A DNA stretch of 64,000 bases, from NCBI GenBank assembly GCA_034440615.1, contig JAOTOM010003997.1, positions 62,001 through 126,000 on the forward strand. The letters run 5' to 3'. Under the pieces are notes generated by a model, which saw nothing but the letters and a program-made list of their open reading frames with translations, made no database searches and was not told the DNA's origin. Origin of the DNA: Ashinkailepas kermadecensis. Taxonomy: Eukaryota > Arthropoda > Thecostraca > Neolepadidae. Below are positions 33,673-45,815 of this stretch, in pieces. Position 1 is the first letter of the stretch. Every line of letters begins with the position of its first letter. The position numbers and the translations under genes are program-made.

Positions 33673-33754
33673 AGCACAACGACGGATCGTGTGGCAGATC
33701 ATCGTCTCCATAGCAGTTTGTGTTACAGGATGACAGCATGTATGACAGGTGCCG

Positions 33755-34612
33755 GTCTGTGTGCCAGCCTGTGTAGCAGTCTGTGTGAAAGGATGCGTGA
33801 CAGTCTGTATGATAGTATGTGTGACAATCTGTGTGACAGTCTGTGTAGCAATCTGTATGATAGTATGTGTGACAGTCGGTGTGACAGTCGGTGTGACAGT
33901 CGGTGTGACAGTAGTTGTGACTATGTGTGACAGTCTGAGTGGCAGTCTGAGCTGCAGTCTGTGTGACAGTCTGTGTGACGGTCTCTGTGACAGTATGGGT
34001 GACATTCTGTGTGACATTCTGTGTGACGATCTATGTGACGGTCTATGTGACGGTCTGTGTGACGGTCTGTGTGACGGTCTGTGTGACCGTCTGTGCGACG
34101 GTTTGTGTGACAGTCTGTATGACAATCCGTATGACAGTCTGTGTGGCAGGTGGTGTGCCAGTCTGTGTGACGGTCTGTGTGACGGTCTGTGTGACGGTCT
34201 GTGTGACGGTCTGTGTGACGGTCGGTGTGACGGGCGGTGTGATAGTCTGTGTGACGGTCTGTGTGACGGTCTGTGTGACGGTCTGTGTGACGGTCTGTGT
34301 GACGGTCTGTGTGACGGTCTGTGTGACGGTCTGTGTGACGGTCTGTGTGACGGTCTGTGTGACGGTCTGTGTGACGGTCTGTGTGACGGTCTGTGTGACA
34401 GTCTGTGCGACGGGCGGTGTGATAGTCTGTGTGACGGTCTGTGTGACGGTCTGTGTGACGGTCTGTGTGACGGTCTGTATGACGGTTGTGTGACAGTCTG
34501 TGCGACGGGCGGTGTGATAGTCTGTGTGACGGTCTGTGTGACGGTCTGTGTGACGGTCTGTGTGACGGTCTGTGTGACAGTCTGTGCGACGGGCGGTGTG
34601 ACAGTCTGAGCG
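33755..34612. repeat. Minisatellite, 12-bp unit
   Basis: About 70 copies of GTGACGGTCTGT and close variants, most uniform at 34160-34480. As 12 is divisible by three, several frames stay open on both strands: CDGL tetrapeptide and VTVC on plus, PSHR and TVTQ on minus (up to 333 codons). None is a credible gene. Confidence 0.96.
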
Positions 34613-35531
34613 GCAGGTCCGGTGCCGCTGCCGGTCCGGTGACGCGTCGTCACCGCCCACCCCTGTGGCTGTTACCGCCGTCACTGCCGCCTACCCACCC
34701 GCCCAACCCTGTGGCCAATGCCACCGCTGCCACTGGCCGCCACTGCGGGAACCACAGCTACATCGCCGCGGTGTGACGCGCAGCCAACCATATGATCGTG
34801 GGATTTCATTATGGCTGATGCTGCTCGTGGAATGCATACCGCACCTGCAACTGCCCGTGCAATCAGCCGATGTCCTTGCAGACGGTCCAGTTATCCTGCC
34901 GCCCTGCCTGTAGGCTGTGTCAGTACGTGCCTGTCGACGGTGGGCGTGTGGTCTGCACGCTGTCTACCCATGACAAGCTAAGGGGACGGTGAGGTGACAA
35001 TGTACAACGACCGTCCAGGAGCTAAATCAATGATCGGCGCCGATGACGCCACTCTCTGATCTGACTCCGTGCTGACTGAGTCAACATCCAAATAGCCACC
35101 CCTTCAAATATCACAGGTTTGCTCTGGGCTGGGACATCGCGAGCCGTCCATATTTTGATTGATAACTCTGTCTGTTATCGCTGTCATTTATCATGGTGTA
35201 TTTTCATCGGAAATCGTGGCAAAATTCGCTGTCGCCCACGCAGAAAAATCGTCGCTCTCCAAATTGACTCGTCTTCAAAGTTGTATTGCAATAAAGCGAT
35301 CGAAGTCGACGACTTAGATTCGACGTACAGATTTGGGGCCGGCCGATCCTGCGATTTATGTAGGGCCATAACCACCACGATTTATTGCTATCGGATCTGA
35401 AGACGGCGCCCAGGTAGTGTTACGCCCCTCGGCCCGTGCGTTTATATCAACTCCACCCTGCGCCATCCGGCAGATAGGTGGCGTCCCACCAGGCGAATTA
35501 CTCACTTTCAACGCACAACATACCAGCCAGG
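34613..35531. other. No gene recognised
   Basis: CpG-rich at first, then ordinary sequence. Short open frames only. Confidence 0.4.
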
Positions 35532-35536
35532 TTATA

Positions 35537-35627
<91 letters not shown>

Positions 35628-35703
35628 TGAACATATATATATATATATGGCTGAATGGCTATGTAAATATATGTATATATATATATATATATAAATATTC
35701 ATA
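35532..35703. repeat. (TA)n microsatellite
   Basis: An almost pure TA run to 35625, followed by two shorter TA blocks to about 35692. Confidence 0.97.
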
Positions 35704-36283
35704 TACATATAATGCATTTTTTGTTAGACACTTTTTACCGCTAATTGGTGAAATTTTGCCGTTCATGCAATGAAATCCTGACAAGAGTACTGTGGCAGAA
35801 AGTTGTCCAGCTTATTGGAGGGACAATAGTATGATCGGACCGCTTTTTTAAATCCCAAGAACTCTAGGATTCGCTTAATATCTATCAATATTGAAGGGAC
35901 GTGCAAACTTCGCCAGGCGCCCTGCTTTGTTGCGACTCTACCGTTCCAAGACAGCAGTTACCATGATTGTCTTCAGAATATATACACCTGGATGCTGAGA
36001 TACTGACGTGGCAATTGCCCAGATGCCGTGGCGAACTGTCATGCCGGAAACCAACGGAGTGGTCATTGATCGTTGGTCATCGATCAACGAGTATCGTGAA
36101 GTGAAGCAGACCGCTCCGCCTAACTCGGCTTCCAATTTATCCCTGGTGACAATGTGGAAAGCCGTGGAAGGTCAGAAAATGAAGAAAAAACATAAATGAT
36201 GGCGGCGAAGTCAGGTTCTGCTAACTGACACCCACTCATCCTGCCTTGTCCAATTTTTCACGCCTTTATGGCTTCATGCGGTG

Positions 36284-36284
<1 letters not shown>
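35704..36284. other. No gene recognised
   Basis: Unique sequence between two TA microsatellites. Overlapping open frames of about 65 codons at 35938-36199 lie on opposite strands. Confidence 0.4.

Positions 36285-36374
<90 letters not shown>
36285..36374. repeat. (TA)n then (TAA)n compound microsatellite
   Basis: TA dinucleotides to about 36348, then ATA/TAA trinucleotides to 36374. Confidence 0.96.
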
Positions 36375-36768
36375 TCATCATCTCATATATCTCAAATATT
36401 TCATCCGTCCTCTCGATCCCATAGTCTCACACCGGTTAGAGATAGCCTAAGATGCTTTAATCCAGACAGCAAGCACCGAATCAAGTGCCACCCAGACCAG
36501 TTGTGGCGGCGCCACGATCATCAAATAATGCTGCGACTTCGTGGTGGTCTCTCATTGTGGAATAACCACACCTTAATTTTAAACCGGAGCTCGTTTACTC
36601 GCATCCTGCGGGGCCGCTGCAGGGTGCGGCATTACTCGAAAATAACACAGACGGCGTACGGGCCATTATAGGGTTAGCGTGGGCGATTCCATGGGACGAC
36701 TGTAATTTCACCGACAATGTGAGTTTGTCTCCAACCCATTGTTCCTGCTGGTAACCAGCTGCCGGTTC
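36375..36768. other. No gene recognised
   Basis: Unique spacer. An open frame runs out of the microsatellite to 36671 but shows no domain. Confidence 0.4.
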
Positions 36769-37105
36769 AGGGTTAGCCTACAGTCGGCTTCGAGGTTGGC
36801 CTGCAGTCGGTTTCAGGGCCAGCCTGCAGTCGGCTTCAGGGCCAGCCTGCAGTCGGTGAAGGTGGCTCGGTCCCCTTCAGTACGGCTGAAGGAAGACTGA
36901 TTAAAGTTGATTTGTGTCCGGTTCACAGGCGCCCAAGCTAATGTACGGTGGACTGGAATCCGGCTGACCGGAGTCCGGCTGACTGGAATCCGATTAACTG
37001 GTGCCCATCTGACTGGAGTCCGGTTGACTGGTGCCCACTTGATTGGTCTCCGGTTGACTGCTGCTCAGTTGACTTGGAGTCCGACTGACTGGACTCCGGC
37101 TGACG
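36769..37105. repeat. Two short minisatellites, about 27-bp and 15-bp units
   Basis: 36769-36860 has about four copies of CCTGCAGTCGG(C/T)TTCAGGG-type units. 36945-37105 has about ten units around GACTGGAGTCCGGCT, reading on the plus strand as five-residue LTGVR/LTGIR repeats. The resemblance to pentapeptide-repeat proteins is superficial. Confidence 0.85.
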
Positions 37106-38229
37106 TGCTACTGGATGGTGTCGTCCTGTCGCCAGTGCTACAGTGCTGGTCACGACACTCGCCCCGGCTGGCCGGACGCCGGCAGTTTTTACTGGCTGAT
37201 CGTGACCGGACAGTCTCAGCCGGCCTGCATTGTTCTGCGCGGCTCCTCGTGCATTCAACAAGACACCTCCTCATAGAGACACGCCAGGCGGGCCTGCTGC
37301 AGGTGGGGTTTATCAGACAGAGCTGCCACTGGAGTAGCGCCCCCTCGCGGCCACTGACCTGTCCAGTACACCCCTGTGTGGGATATTCAAGCCCGACTGG
37401 TACCGGGGCATATCAGACAGGGTTGCGGCCGTGTGTGTAATACACACTGTACACAGGGTGACAGGGTAACAGAGTTGCGGCCAGTGTAAATACACACTGG
37501 GCCGGAGAGCGACCAGCAAGGTTCTACACGGATGCTGGAGTTGGGATGTGCTGCTCCCTCCACCCACCGCCTTTGTACGGCTTGATCTTTGCCGATAAAG
37601 TGTGGGAGAGCATGTAATTCTGAGATGAAAGCACGGTTGTTGGTGTAAACACTGCTGCTAGTCAGAGTCAGTGTCACGCTTACCCTTCAGTAATTAAGTC
37701 CGAACCCTGTCTCCCCTCCATTGTACGCTGTTGTTATGATCAATATACAGCGCTATTGTCTGGTGTTTTACGCACCTCGGCCTGTAGTGGGATGAGAATG
37801 TGAGTGGGTCATTGTTGGGCGGCCCTCTCCTTGCGGTCCTGCCCGACCCTACTCACCTCGGCTTGTGGTGGGGTGAGAAGGTGAGTCGGGACACCTCAGC
37901 CTGTGATGGGGTGATAAGTGAACCGGGACACAGTTTGGCGGCCCTCTCCGTGCGGCCCTGTCCGACCGTACTCATCTGCGCCGGAGTCCTGTCATCATCG
38001 ACCTGAGTCGGTGTGTGACAGCCGCTCTGCACTGCCGGCCGGCGCCGACAACACAATGGCCCGTTCTGTGGCACTGCTCTCGCCGGCCCGGCGGCGCGGC
38101 ACGTGATCGCTGTCGGCCTCCGGACGCGGCATCTGATGCCCTGCCGTCTCCCAGATGGTCAGACGGCCGTCTCAATAGAGTCACTGCGTGGCCAAGCCCT
38201 GCGGCGACGAGCTCCGTCGCTGCGGCTCC
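37106..38229. other. No gene recognised
   Basis: Spacer that becomes CpG-rich toward 38230. Around 37400-37500 there are two partial copies of a CAGGGTTGCGGCC / CAGAGTTGCGGCC motif, each followed by TACACACTG. 37790-37990 shows a weak duplication (GGCGGCCCTCTCC at 37818 and 37938). Confidence 0.4.
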
Positions 38230-38247
38230 GGGCGCCGCTCGGCACGC

Positions 38248-39655
38248 CGGGCCGACAGTGACCTGCCGCCAGAGCGGGCGGGCCGGGCCGACAGTGACGA
38301 GACGCCAGAGCGGGCACGCCGGGCCGACAGTGACCTGCCGCCAGAGCGGGCGGGCCGGGCCGACAGTGACGTGCCGCCAGAGCGGGCGGGCCGGGCCGAC
38401 AGTGACCTGCCGCCAGAGCGGGCGGGCCGGGCCGACAGTGACGTGCCGCCAGAGCGGGCGGGCCGGGCCGACAGTGACCTGCCGCCAGAGCGGGCGGGCC
38501 GGGCCGACAGTGACGAGACGCCAGAGCGGGCACGCCGGGCCGACAGTGACCTGCCGCCAGAGCGGGCGGGCCGGGCCGACAGTGACGTGCCGCCAGAGCG
38601 GGCACGCCGGGCCGACAATGACCTGCCGCCAGAGCGGGCTGGGCCGGGCCGACAGTGACCTGCCGCCAGAGCGGGCTGGGCCGGGCCGACAGTGACGTGC
38701 CGCCAGAGCGGGCGGGCCGGGCCGACAGTGACCTGCCGCCAAAGCGGGCTGGGCCGGGCCGACAGTGACCTGCCGCCAGAGCGGGCTGGGCCGGGCCGAC
38801 AGTGACGTGCCGCCAGAGCGGGCGGGCCGGGCCGACAGTGACCTGCCGCCAAAGCGGGCGGGCCGGGCCGACAGTGACCTGCCGCCAGAGCGGGCTGGGC
38901 CGGGCCGACAGTGACCTGCCGCCAGAGCGGGCTGGGCCGGGCCGACAGTGACCTGCCGCCAAAGCGGGCTGGGCCGGGCCGACAGTGACCTGCCGCCAGA
39001 GCGGGCTGGGCCGGGCCGACAGTGACGAGACGCCAGAGCGGGCACGCCGGGCCGACAGTGACCTGCCGCCAGAGCGGGCTGGGCCGGGCCGACAGTGACG
39101 TGCCGCCAGAGCAGGCACGCCGGGCCGACAGTGACCTGCCGCCAGAGCGGGCTGGGCCGGGCCGACAGTGACGTGCCGCCAGAGCGGGCACGCCGGGCCG
39201 ACAGTGACCTGCCGCCAGAGCGGGCGGGCCGGGCCGACAGTGACGTGCCGCCAGAGCGGGCGGGCCGGGCCGACAGTGACCTGCCGCCAAAGCGGGCTGG
39301 CCGGGCCGACAGTGACGTGCCGCCAGAGCGGGCTGGGCCGGGCCGACAGTGACGAGACGCCAGAGCGGGCTGGCCGGGCCGACAGTGACCTGCCGCCAGA
39401 GCGGGCGGGCCGGGCCGACAGTGACGTGCCGCCAGAGCGGGCGGGCCGGGCCGACAGTGACGTGCCGCCAGAGCGGGCGGGCCGGGCCGACAGTGACGTG
39501 CCGCCAGAGCGGGCGGGCCGGGCCGACAGTGACCTGCCGCCAAAGCGGGCTGGCCGGGCCGACGGTGACGTGCCGCCAGAGCGGGCGGGCCGGCCCGACA
39601 GTGACCTGCCGCCAGAGCGGAGGGCCGGGCCGACAGTGACCTGCCGCCAGAGCGG
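38248..39655. repeat. Minisatellite, 36/37-bp unit
   Basis: About 39 copies with tags CGCCAGAGCGGGCGGGCC and CCGACAGTGAC. Units with GGGCTGGGCCGGG are 37 bp and the rest 36 bp. Linker variants are ACGTG, ACCTG and ACGAGACG. 36-bp units keep frame and 37-bp units shift it, yet a 568-codon frame stays open on the minus strand. High CpG density is retained. Confidence 0.96.
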
Positions 39656-39784
39656 GCGGCCTCGCCTGGCAGTGTCACAGCTTCTGTTGTGCGTGCCGTG
39701 CCTTACAGCTAGGTCTCACTGACCTGTCGCGAATATCGATGCATCTACTACTCCCAAATCTGGTCAAGAGCCCAGCAGCAGCGA

Positions 39785-40425
39785 GACGTGTTGTACCATC
39801 CCGGCACACCGGTTAGCAGCGAGACATACTGCACCATCCCGATACAGCGGTCATCAGCCAGACATACTGCACCATCCCGACACACCGGTCAGCAGCGAGG
39901 CATACTGCACCATCCGGACACACCGGTCAGAAGCGAGGCATACTGCACCATCCGGACACACCGGTCAGCAGCGAGACATACTGCACCATCCCGACACACC
40001 GGTCAGCAGCGAGACATACTGCACCATCCCGATACAGCGGTCAGCAGCGAGACATGCTGCACCATCCGGACACACCGGTCAGCAGCGGGACTTACTGCAC
40101 CATCCCGACACACCGGTCAGCAGCGAGACATACTGCACCATCCCGACACAGCGGTCAGAAGCGAGGCATACTGCACCATCCCGACACACCGGTCAGCAGC
40201 GAGACATACTGCACCATCCCGACACACCGGTCAGCAGCGAGACATACTGCACCATCCGGACACACCGGTCAGCAGCGAGACATACTGCACCATCCGGACA
40301 CACCGGTCAGCAGCGAGACATACTGCACCATCCCGACACAGCGGTCAGAAGCGAGGCATACTGCACCATCCGGACACACCGGTCAGCAGCGAGACATACT
40401 GCACCATCCCGACACACCAGCCAAC
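39785..40425. repeat. Minisatellite, 38-bp unit (second, unrelated)
   Basis: About 17 copies with tag CACCGGTCAGCAGCGAGACA, with starts at 39961 and 39999. Variants are CAGCGGTCAG, GAAGCGAGGCA and CCGGACAC/CCCGACAC. Confidence 0.95.
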
Positions 40426-40737
40426 GTCCTGCACTAATCCGCAGTCCTTCACATGGCATGACATGAACACTGCACACAGCCCGTCAGATATTGTCATCGA
40501 GATGCAACAGCACGCAGCGCCTTAGCTGACGCTACCCAAATGCAGCACCACAGATATCATCACAGCAACACACACCCATAGTGATCACCAACCGCCAGCA
40601 GCTGGCAACAGTGGCTCACGCCTTCAGCTAACACTGCCAAAAACAACAACACAGAGATTACCACAGCAACACACGCAGCAACCAACCGGGTGCAGCTGAC
40701 AACAGCGGCTCACGCCTTTGCCATCCGACGAGCACAC

Positions 40738-42662
40738 GGCCCGGCACCATCTGACCGACGGACGCCCGACCCGGCACCATCTGACCGACGGACGCCTGGC
40801 CTGACACCATCTGACCGACGGACGCCCGGCCTGACACCATCTGACCGACGGACGCCCGACCGGCACCATCTGACTGACGGACGCCCGACCCGGCACCATC
40901 TGACCGACGGACGCCCGGCCTGACACCATCTGACCGACGGTCGCCCGACCGGCACCATCTGACCGACGGACGCCTGGCCTGACACCATCTGACCGACGGA
41001 CGCCCGGCCTGACACCATCTGACCGACGGACGCCCGGCCTGACACCATCTGACCGACGGACGCCCGGCCTGACACCATCTGACCGACGGACGCCCGGCCT
41101 GACACCATCTGACCGACGGACGCCCGGCCTGACACCACCTGACCGACGGACGCCTGGCCTGACACCACCTGACCGACGGACGCCCGACCTGACACCACCT
41201 GACCGATGGACGCCCGACCTGACACCATCTGACCGACGGACGCCCGGCCTGACACCATCTGACCGACGGACGCCCGACCTGACACCATCTGACCGACGGA
41301 CGCCCGGCCTGACACCATCTGACCGACGGACGCCCGGCCTGACACCATCTGACCGACGGACGCCCGGCCTGACACCATCTGACCGACGGACGCCTGGCCT
41401 GACACCATCTGACTGACGGACGCCTGGCCTGACACCATCTGACCGACGGACGCCCGGCCTGACACCATCTGACCGACGGACGCCTGGCCTGACACCATCT
41501 GACCGACGGACGCCTGGCCTGACACCATCTGACCGACGGACGCCTGGCCTGACACCATCTGACCGACGGACGCCCGGCCTGACACCATCTGACCGACGGA
41601 CGCCCGGCCTGACACCATCTGACCGACGGACGCCCGGCCTGACACCATCTGACCGACGGACGCCCGGCCTGACACCATCTGACCGACGGACGCCTGGCCT
41701 GACACCATCTGACCGACGGACGCCTGGCCTGACACCATCTAACCGACGGACGCCTGGCCTGACACTATCTTCCCGACGGACGCCCGGCCTGACACCATCT
41801 GACCGACGGACGCCCGACCCGGCACCATCTGACCGACGGACGCCCGGCCTGACACCATCTGACCGACGGACGCCCGACCCGGCACCATCTAACCGACGGA
41901 CGCCTGGCCTGACACCATCTGACCGACGGACGCCCGGCCTGACACCATCTGACCGACGGACGCCCGACCTGACACCATCTGACCGACGGACGCCCGACCG
42001 GCACCATCTGACCGACAGACGCCTGGCCTGACACCATCTGACCGACGGACGCCCGACCTGACACCATCTGACCGACGGACGCCCGACCTGACACCATCTG
42101 ACCGACGGACGCCTGGCCTGACACCATCTGACCGACGGACGCTCGGCCTGACACCATCTGACCGATGGACGCCTGGCCCGGCACCATCTGACCGACGGAC
42201 GCCCGGCCTGACACCATCTGACCGACGGACGCCTGGCCTGACACCATCTGACCGACGGACGCCTGGCCTGACACCATCTGACCGACGGACGCCCGACCGG
42301 CACCATCTGACCGACGGACGCCTGGCCTGACACCATCTGACCGACGGACGCCCGGCCTGACACCATCTGACCGACGGACGCCCGGCCTGACACCATCTGA
42401 CCGACGGACGCCTGGCCTGACACCATCTGACCGACGGACGCCCGGCCTGACACCATCTGACCGACGGACGCCCGGCCTGACACCATCTGACCGACGGACG
42501 CCCGGCCTGACACCATCTGACCGATGGACGCCTGGCCTGACACCATCTGACCGACGGACGCCTGGCCTGACACCATCTGACCGACGGACGCCCGGCCTGA
42601 CACCATCTGACCGACGGACGCCCGACCTGACACCATCTGACCGACGGTCGCCCGCCCGGCAC
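40738..42662. repeat. Minisatellite, 30-bp unit, about 64 copies
   Basis: Tag CCATCTGACCGACGGACGCC. The variable tail of each unit is CGGCCTGACA, TGGCCTGACA, CGACCTGACA or CGACCCGGCA, and some units are 29 bp (CGACCGGCA). The period is divisible by three, and three minus-strand frames (RRSDGVRPGV, SVGQMVSGRA, PSVRWCQAGR) are each open for hundreds of codons, so the 670-codon frame is not evidence of a gene. Confidence 0.97.
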
Positions 42663-43852
42663 CATTTCGACACTGTGCTGAACGTGCAGGCCGGCACCAT
42701 CTACAGCATCTCCATCACCGCAGCACCACCCTGACGCAACGGCCCGCACGTTCTTCGTCTAAATGGTCAGCGACAAAAAGCCGAGGGATACCATGGCTGG
42801 TAGACATGGGTTGGGCAAGATTTAGCACATGCCAGCCAGGTCCACACCCTCATAATATGTCGATATCGTCAGAGCTCGCTGCTATCACCCGCTTTCACCA
42901 GATAACTGGGCTGATGCTTGCCGGCCCTGGCCTGATCCACACCCCAGTTGTCCTGCTCCACGTCCCACTTCAACACAGTCGGTAGTTTGGGGTAGCTAAC
43001 TACTACACGGCTGAAGCGAGAGGTTGTGCTGAGCTTGGCGTTCCACATGTTCGAAAGCAGCTGAATGCTGTTCAGCTGTGCAAGCGGAATAAATACGCTG
43101 GTCTGTGCCTGGGAGGGTGGAACGTGCAGGCGTTTGGGATCCAAAGCATATCATTCCAGAAGTCGCACAGATATGACTCTTGATTTGTTGATAAGATCAC
43201 GTTGCAAAACTGGCAGCTGAGATGCACGCCATTGACTTCCTCGGACGCAGTGACCGTGGCCAGTAGCTATTGGTGAATGGGTGTGGACCGCAAAACCAAT
43301 GTCAAACGGTTCAATCTCTTCTGAATCCGGCCTGTTAATCTGATCATGTATAAGTGACAAACAGGTATTTTCATGACGCTCTGCAGTTCAGTGGGGTATC
43401 CATTGATGGCTAAAGAACCAGTGCTTTGCCAAAATGTTTGACATTATAATGGGGATGAAATGTCTTGCTACATTTGGACCTGTAAATGACATTATGTGTT
43501 TCCAGCTGTTGCCTATTGTAGCCCTGTGTTTCATCTTTTTGTATCCCTGTGTTTTGTTTTTCCAAGATATTATCATTAATTCCACATTTTGAATCCTTTG
43601 AAATTGTTTTGTGGATCCGTCCATGCTGAAATTCATCGTTAAGGCAAGCTGTCGCATCTTCTGATTTGACTTTGATACGCTGCAATTCAATTCCCAGCCT
43701 CCTCCCTCCTCCAATGCCTTTATGGGCCTACGTTGGCACTCTGTGATACCGAGTTCAGCGCTCCGCCTCCATCTCTGCCCAACTTCCCGCGTCAGTTCCA
43801 GAGCAAGGCTCAGCTTCAGCCGCATTCCCGACTCATGTCTCAACCGCAACTA
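42663..43852. other. Unique spacer with unassigned minus-strand frames
   Basis: Minus-strand frames at 42869-43144 (91 codons), 43151-43360 (69) and 43388-43849 (153) look less biased than the array-derived frames. I recognise no family, and they are not joined by clear splice signals. Confidence 0.3.
43388..43849 (-). CDS. Unassigned 153-codon open frame, doubtful
   Basis: Starts with ATG and lies in non-repetitive sequence, with a basic N-terminal region (Arg/Lys-rich, residues about 1-50). I recognise no domain, signal peptide or membrane segment. A second frame (43410-43685) overlaps it. Its right end reaches near the CACAGC tract. It could be an exon, a decayed transposon piece or chance. 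Confidence 0.15.
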   Translation of the reverse strand: MRLRHESGMRLKLSLALELTREVGQRWRRSAELGITECQRRPIKALEEGGGWELNCSVSKSNQKMRQLALTMNFSMDGSTKQFQRIQNVELMIISWKNKTQGYKKMKHRATIGNSWKHIMSFTGPNVARHFIPIIMSNILAKHWFFSHQWIPH

Positions 43853-43940
43853 CAGCCACAGCCACAGCCACAGCCACAGCCACAGCCACAGCCACAATCG
43901 AAGTGACAGCCGAAGCGTCAGCCGCAGCCACAGCCACAGT
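43853..43940. repeat. (CACAGC)n hexanucleotide tract
   Basis: About seven pure copies of CCACAG, then imperfect copies such as CAATCG and CCGAAG. Confidence 0.92.
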
Positions 43941-44260
43941 GCCAAGAGCACACTTTATGTGGGGCTGGACCGTTTCGCATTAGTTGGCCGCGTTCATCTG
44001 CATGACAATGGCACGGGGCGGTGATGCTCTGCCTTTGCGACGCGACATAGATGGAGACGCGGCTGACGGTCATTGCCGATACACCCACACAGTCTCCACC
44101 CCACATGGCAATGGCATGTATGTGTAGTGGTGCGCCCTATCATCAGGGCGGGGCTACAGTTGAGGCTCGCTATGCTCTACATTTTGTAGCAGCTGCTGAG
44201 AGGTTGGCTTCATCAAGCCGGAGGTGTGACCAGGCGCGCCGGCTGGTCGTGATGGATGGC
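43941..44260. other. No gene recognised
   Basis: Short unique spacer. Confidence 0.4.
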
Positions 44261-44261
44261 T

Positions 44262-44765
44262 GACTGGGTACTCAATAGCAAGTAGGTGAGCTGTGGTGGA
44301 CGGCTGGTGATGGATGGCTGGTGGATACTCAATAGCAAGTAGGTGAGCTGTGGTGGACGGCTGGTGATGGATGGCTGGCTGGATACTCAATAGCAAGTAG
44401 GTGAGCTGTGGTGGACGGCTGGTGATGGATGGCTGACTGGGTACTCAATAGCAAGTAGGTGAGCTGTGGTGGACGGCTGGTGATGGATGGCTGGTGGATA
44501 CTCAATAGCAAGTAGGTGAGCTGTGGTGGACGGCTGGTGATGGATGGCTGACTGGGTACTCAATAGCAAGTAGGTGAGCTGTGGTGGACGGCTGGTGATG
44601 GATGGCTGGTGGATACTCAATAGCAAGTAGGTGAGCTGTGGTGGACGGCTGGTGATGGATGGCTGGCTGGGTACTCAATAGCAAGTAGGTGAGCTGTGGT
44701 GGACGGCTGGTGATGGATGGCTGGCTGGGTACTCAATAGCAAGTAGGTGAGCTGTGGTCGACGGC
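44262..44765. repeat. Minisatellite, 57/58-bp unit, partly dimeric
   Basis: About nine copies with tag CTCAATAGCAAGTAGGTGAG. Units end GGCTGACTGGGTA (58 bp), GGCTGGTGGATA (57 bp) or GGCTGGCTGG(A/G)TA (58 bp). The 58+57 pair repeats with a 115-bp period in the middle. Confidence 0.95.
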
Positions 44766-45815
44766 TGGCAGTTGGACTTGGATGTGGCCCCAGGCTCGAG
44801 TTTGGCTGTCAGGTCCGCACACGGCCAGACTGCGCCGTCCTGTGCCGGATCTGACTGCGTGTCGACTTGGCGGGGCGGACGCAGCCGCGGTCAACGCCGT
44901 AACAGCACCTGGTGCACCGAGAGCACACTCCGGGCATCGTAGCCGAGTTCATAGCAGCTGACTGCTGACAAAAGCAAGTTTGATCCATTTCCATCTTCAA
45001 GCCGGCATCTCGGAAGACGTCTGTGAAATTCAACAGCAGTTCTGCCCAGCAATAAAACACCATCCAGATTAATTTTCAACGTATGTGTACTTATCAATGA
45101 TAAACACAGCTCTGTCTAACATAGCCCCTCTGGCACGTGGAAATGATGCTCAGTCTCTCCGCGTCATGATTTCAAGTGCCTATACCTGAATGTCTGGCAT
45201 ATTCACACCCGGCGTGTGGCCTGCTGAGGCCAGGTGAGGTATGTGTGTACACACCGCACACCGCCACACTCGCCACACGGCCATGGTGCCGACGGTGGCT
45301 TCCTCACAGTGATGGACCATGTGATGATCCATGTGCATTACCTGCACCATCAGGCCGGCTCCACAGACAGCTTCCGCATCTGCGCTGAAGCGGGGGCCAT
45401 TGCGGCTGGCGTGCCGCCATAGGAATATCGTGCCGGCAAGGTCATGCTGTAAATATCGTATCATTCGGAGGATATGACCGCAAACACCCACCAATATGTA
45501 TCGCTGTGACTTATGCTGCCCAATTTCTCTTCATTGATATTGCTGTATTTTCATACTTATAGCGTGATTATACGAAACGTCGTTGCAAGCTGCCAAAGGC
45601 GTTCTGGGAGGCCCAGTAATACCAGACTAGCCTAGTAATTTCTTTTTATTTTGTTTTGCTTGGTGAACAAAAACACTCGCAAAGTGTACGGCCTCGCTGG
45701 CAATTATGCCATTTCAGAAATTTATGTTGCTGATGCTAGACATAGAATAGAACAGATGCTACCATGCATTTTTTTCCTAGATGGACATCCCATTTACTCA
45801 ATTAATGGCACCGTA
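44766..45815. other. No gene recognised
   Basis: CpG-rich at first, then ordinary sequence. No domain in the short open frames. Confidence 0.4.

Noticed and set aside
36907..37440. Pentapeptide-repeat protein (LTGVR units)
   Set aside because: A short 15-bp tandem repeat inside a larger frame. The central Leu/Phe register of true pentapeptide proteins is not maintained outside it.
37972..39678. 568-codon minus-strand open frame (ARHCRPGPPALA-like)
   Set aside because: Entirely within the 36/37-bp array, with other frames also open and no domain.
40624..42636. 670-codon minus-strand open frame
   Set aside because: Product of a 30-bp array. The frame changes between three decapeptides as units slip.
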